A stretch of 6,138 nt of DNA from Anammoximicrobium sp964486845. Lineage in GTDB: Bacteria > Planctomycetota > Planctomycetia > Pirellulales > Pirellulaceae. The stretch is taken from NCBI GenBank assembly GCA_964486845.1, contig CAZAQY010000392.1, positions 1-6,138 of the forward strand. Reading direction: 5' to 3'. The translations under genes and the position numbers were made by a program. Numbering within the stretch: the stretch's first letter is position 1; each line of letters opens with the position of its first letter. The notes below the pieces were generated by a model that saw only the letters and a program-made list of their open reading frames with translations, did no database searches and was not told the DNA's origin. Of the stretch, positions 5,941 through 6,138 are shown piece after piece.

Positions 5941-6138
5941 ATGAAAATCATTGCTTGCTTTGCCGTGTGGTTGATTCTGACGGGTGTCGCCGGCGCGGAG
6001 CCCCAGGCGATCATCGACACCGACTTCGGGGTTCCGGGAAAGCCTTTTGAGAGAATCACCGCGGCCAAAGGCGTCCGCATCATCGGGCGTCTGCCCGACG
6101 GATGGAGCGATAACTCAGAGTGGAAAAGCAATGTGGTG
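5941..6138 (+). CDS. Secreted protein of unknown function, N-terminal 66 codons (cut by right edge)
   Basis: The frame opens at ATG 5941 and stays open to the right edge, so the stop is not seen. Residues 1-19 form a clear signal peptide: MKII, a hydrophobic stretch (ACFAVWLILTGV) and AGA before EPQ, a good signal peptidase I site. The mature part begins PQAIIDTDFGVPGKPFERI; I do not recognise its family. It starts 54 bp after the stop of the barrel-LamG gene with no terminator between, so the two are probably one operon. AGG at 5931-5933, seven bases upstream, is a weak ribosome binding site. An in-frame ATG at 5914 would add nine residues but has no better site and would spoil the short signal peptide n-region. 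Existence is well supported; function is open. Confidence 0.7.
   Translation, partial: MKIIACFAVWLILTGVAGAEPQAIIDTDFGVPGKPFERITAAKGVRIIGRLPDGWSDNSEWKSNVV

Overview
The window looks like chromosomal DNA of a GC-rich planctomycete, probably Pirellulales-like. This is inferred from three things. One gene has a leader of the type planctomycetes put on secreted Gfo/Idh/MocA oxidoreductases (twin-arginine SRRPFLK, then TSYAKIVGANERI). Another is a large secreted TIM-barrel protein ending in a LamG domain. The third gene in the row is also secreted. No rRNA, tRNA or other marker gene is present to confirm the placement.

Layout from left to right. At 2-808, on the minus strand, lies the N-terminal 269 codons of a DDE transposase that runs off the left edge. 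At 809-1165 is a stretch with no convincing gene. A strong sigma70-type promoter (TTGACC, 18 bp, TACAAT) follows, with several GACCG/CGGTC half-sites around its -35 box. At 1279-2868 (+) is a 529-aa secreted protein of the neutral/alkaline ceramidase N-terminal-domain family. Its N-terminus looks like a Tat leader from a different gene family joined in frame to its own Sec-type signal peptide. A probable intrinsic terminator (2911-2937) follows, and then a 70-bp nested perfect/imperfect palindrome (2963-3032) that resembles a MITE- or REP-like mobile repeat. At 3199-5886 (+) is an 895-aa secreted protein with a probable glycoside-hydrolase-type barrel, a Cys-rich motif and a C-terminal LamG/concanavalin-like domain. 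At 5941-6138 (+) is the start of another secreted protein, cut by the right edge; it lies 54 bp downstream and is probably co-transcribed.

The ceramidase-like protein, the barrel-LamG protein and the third protein all carry export signals. This fits extracytoplasmic breakdown of glycolipids or polysaccharides, but that functional link is inferred from neighbourhood only. The terminator and the palindrome separate the ceramidase-like gene from the two-gene unit that follows it.

The two observations most worth following are the tandem Tat-plus-Sec leader of the ceramidase-like protein and the 70-bp nested palindrome. I see no CRISPR array, phage gene, toxin-antitoxin pair or recognisable defence system.
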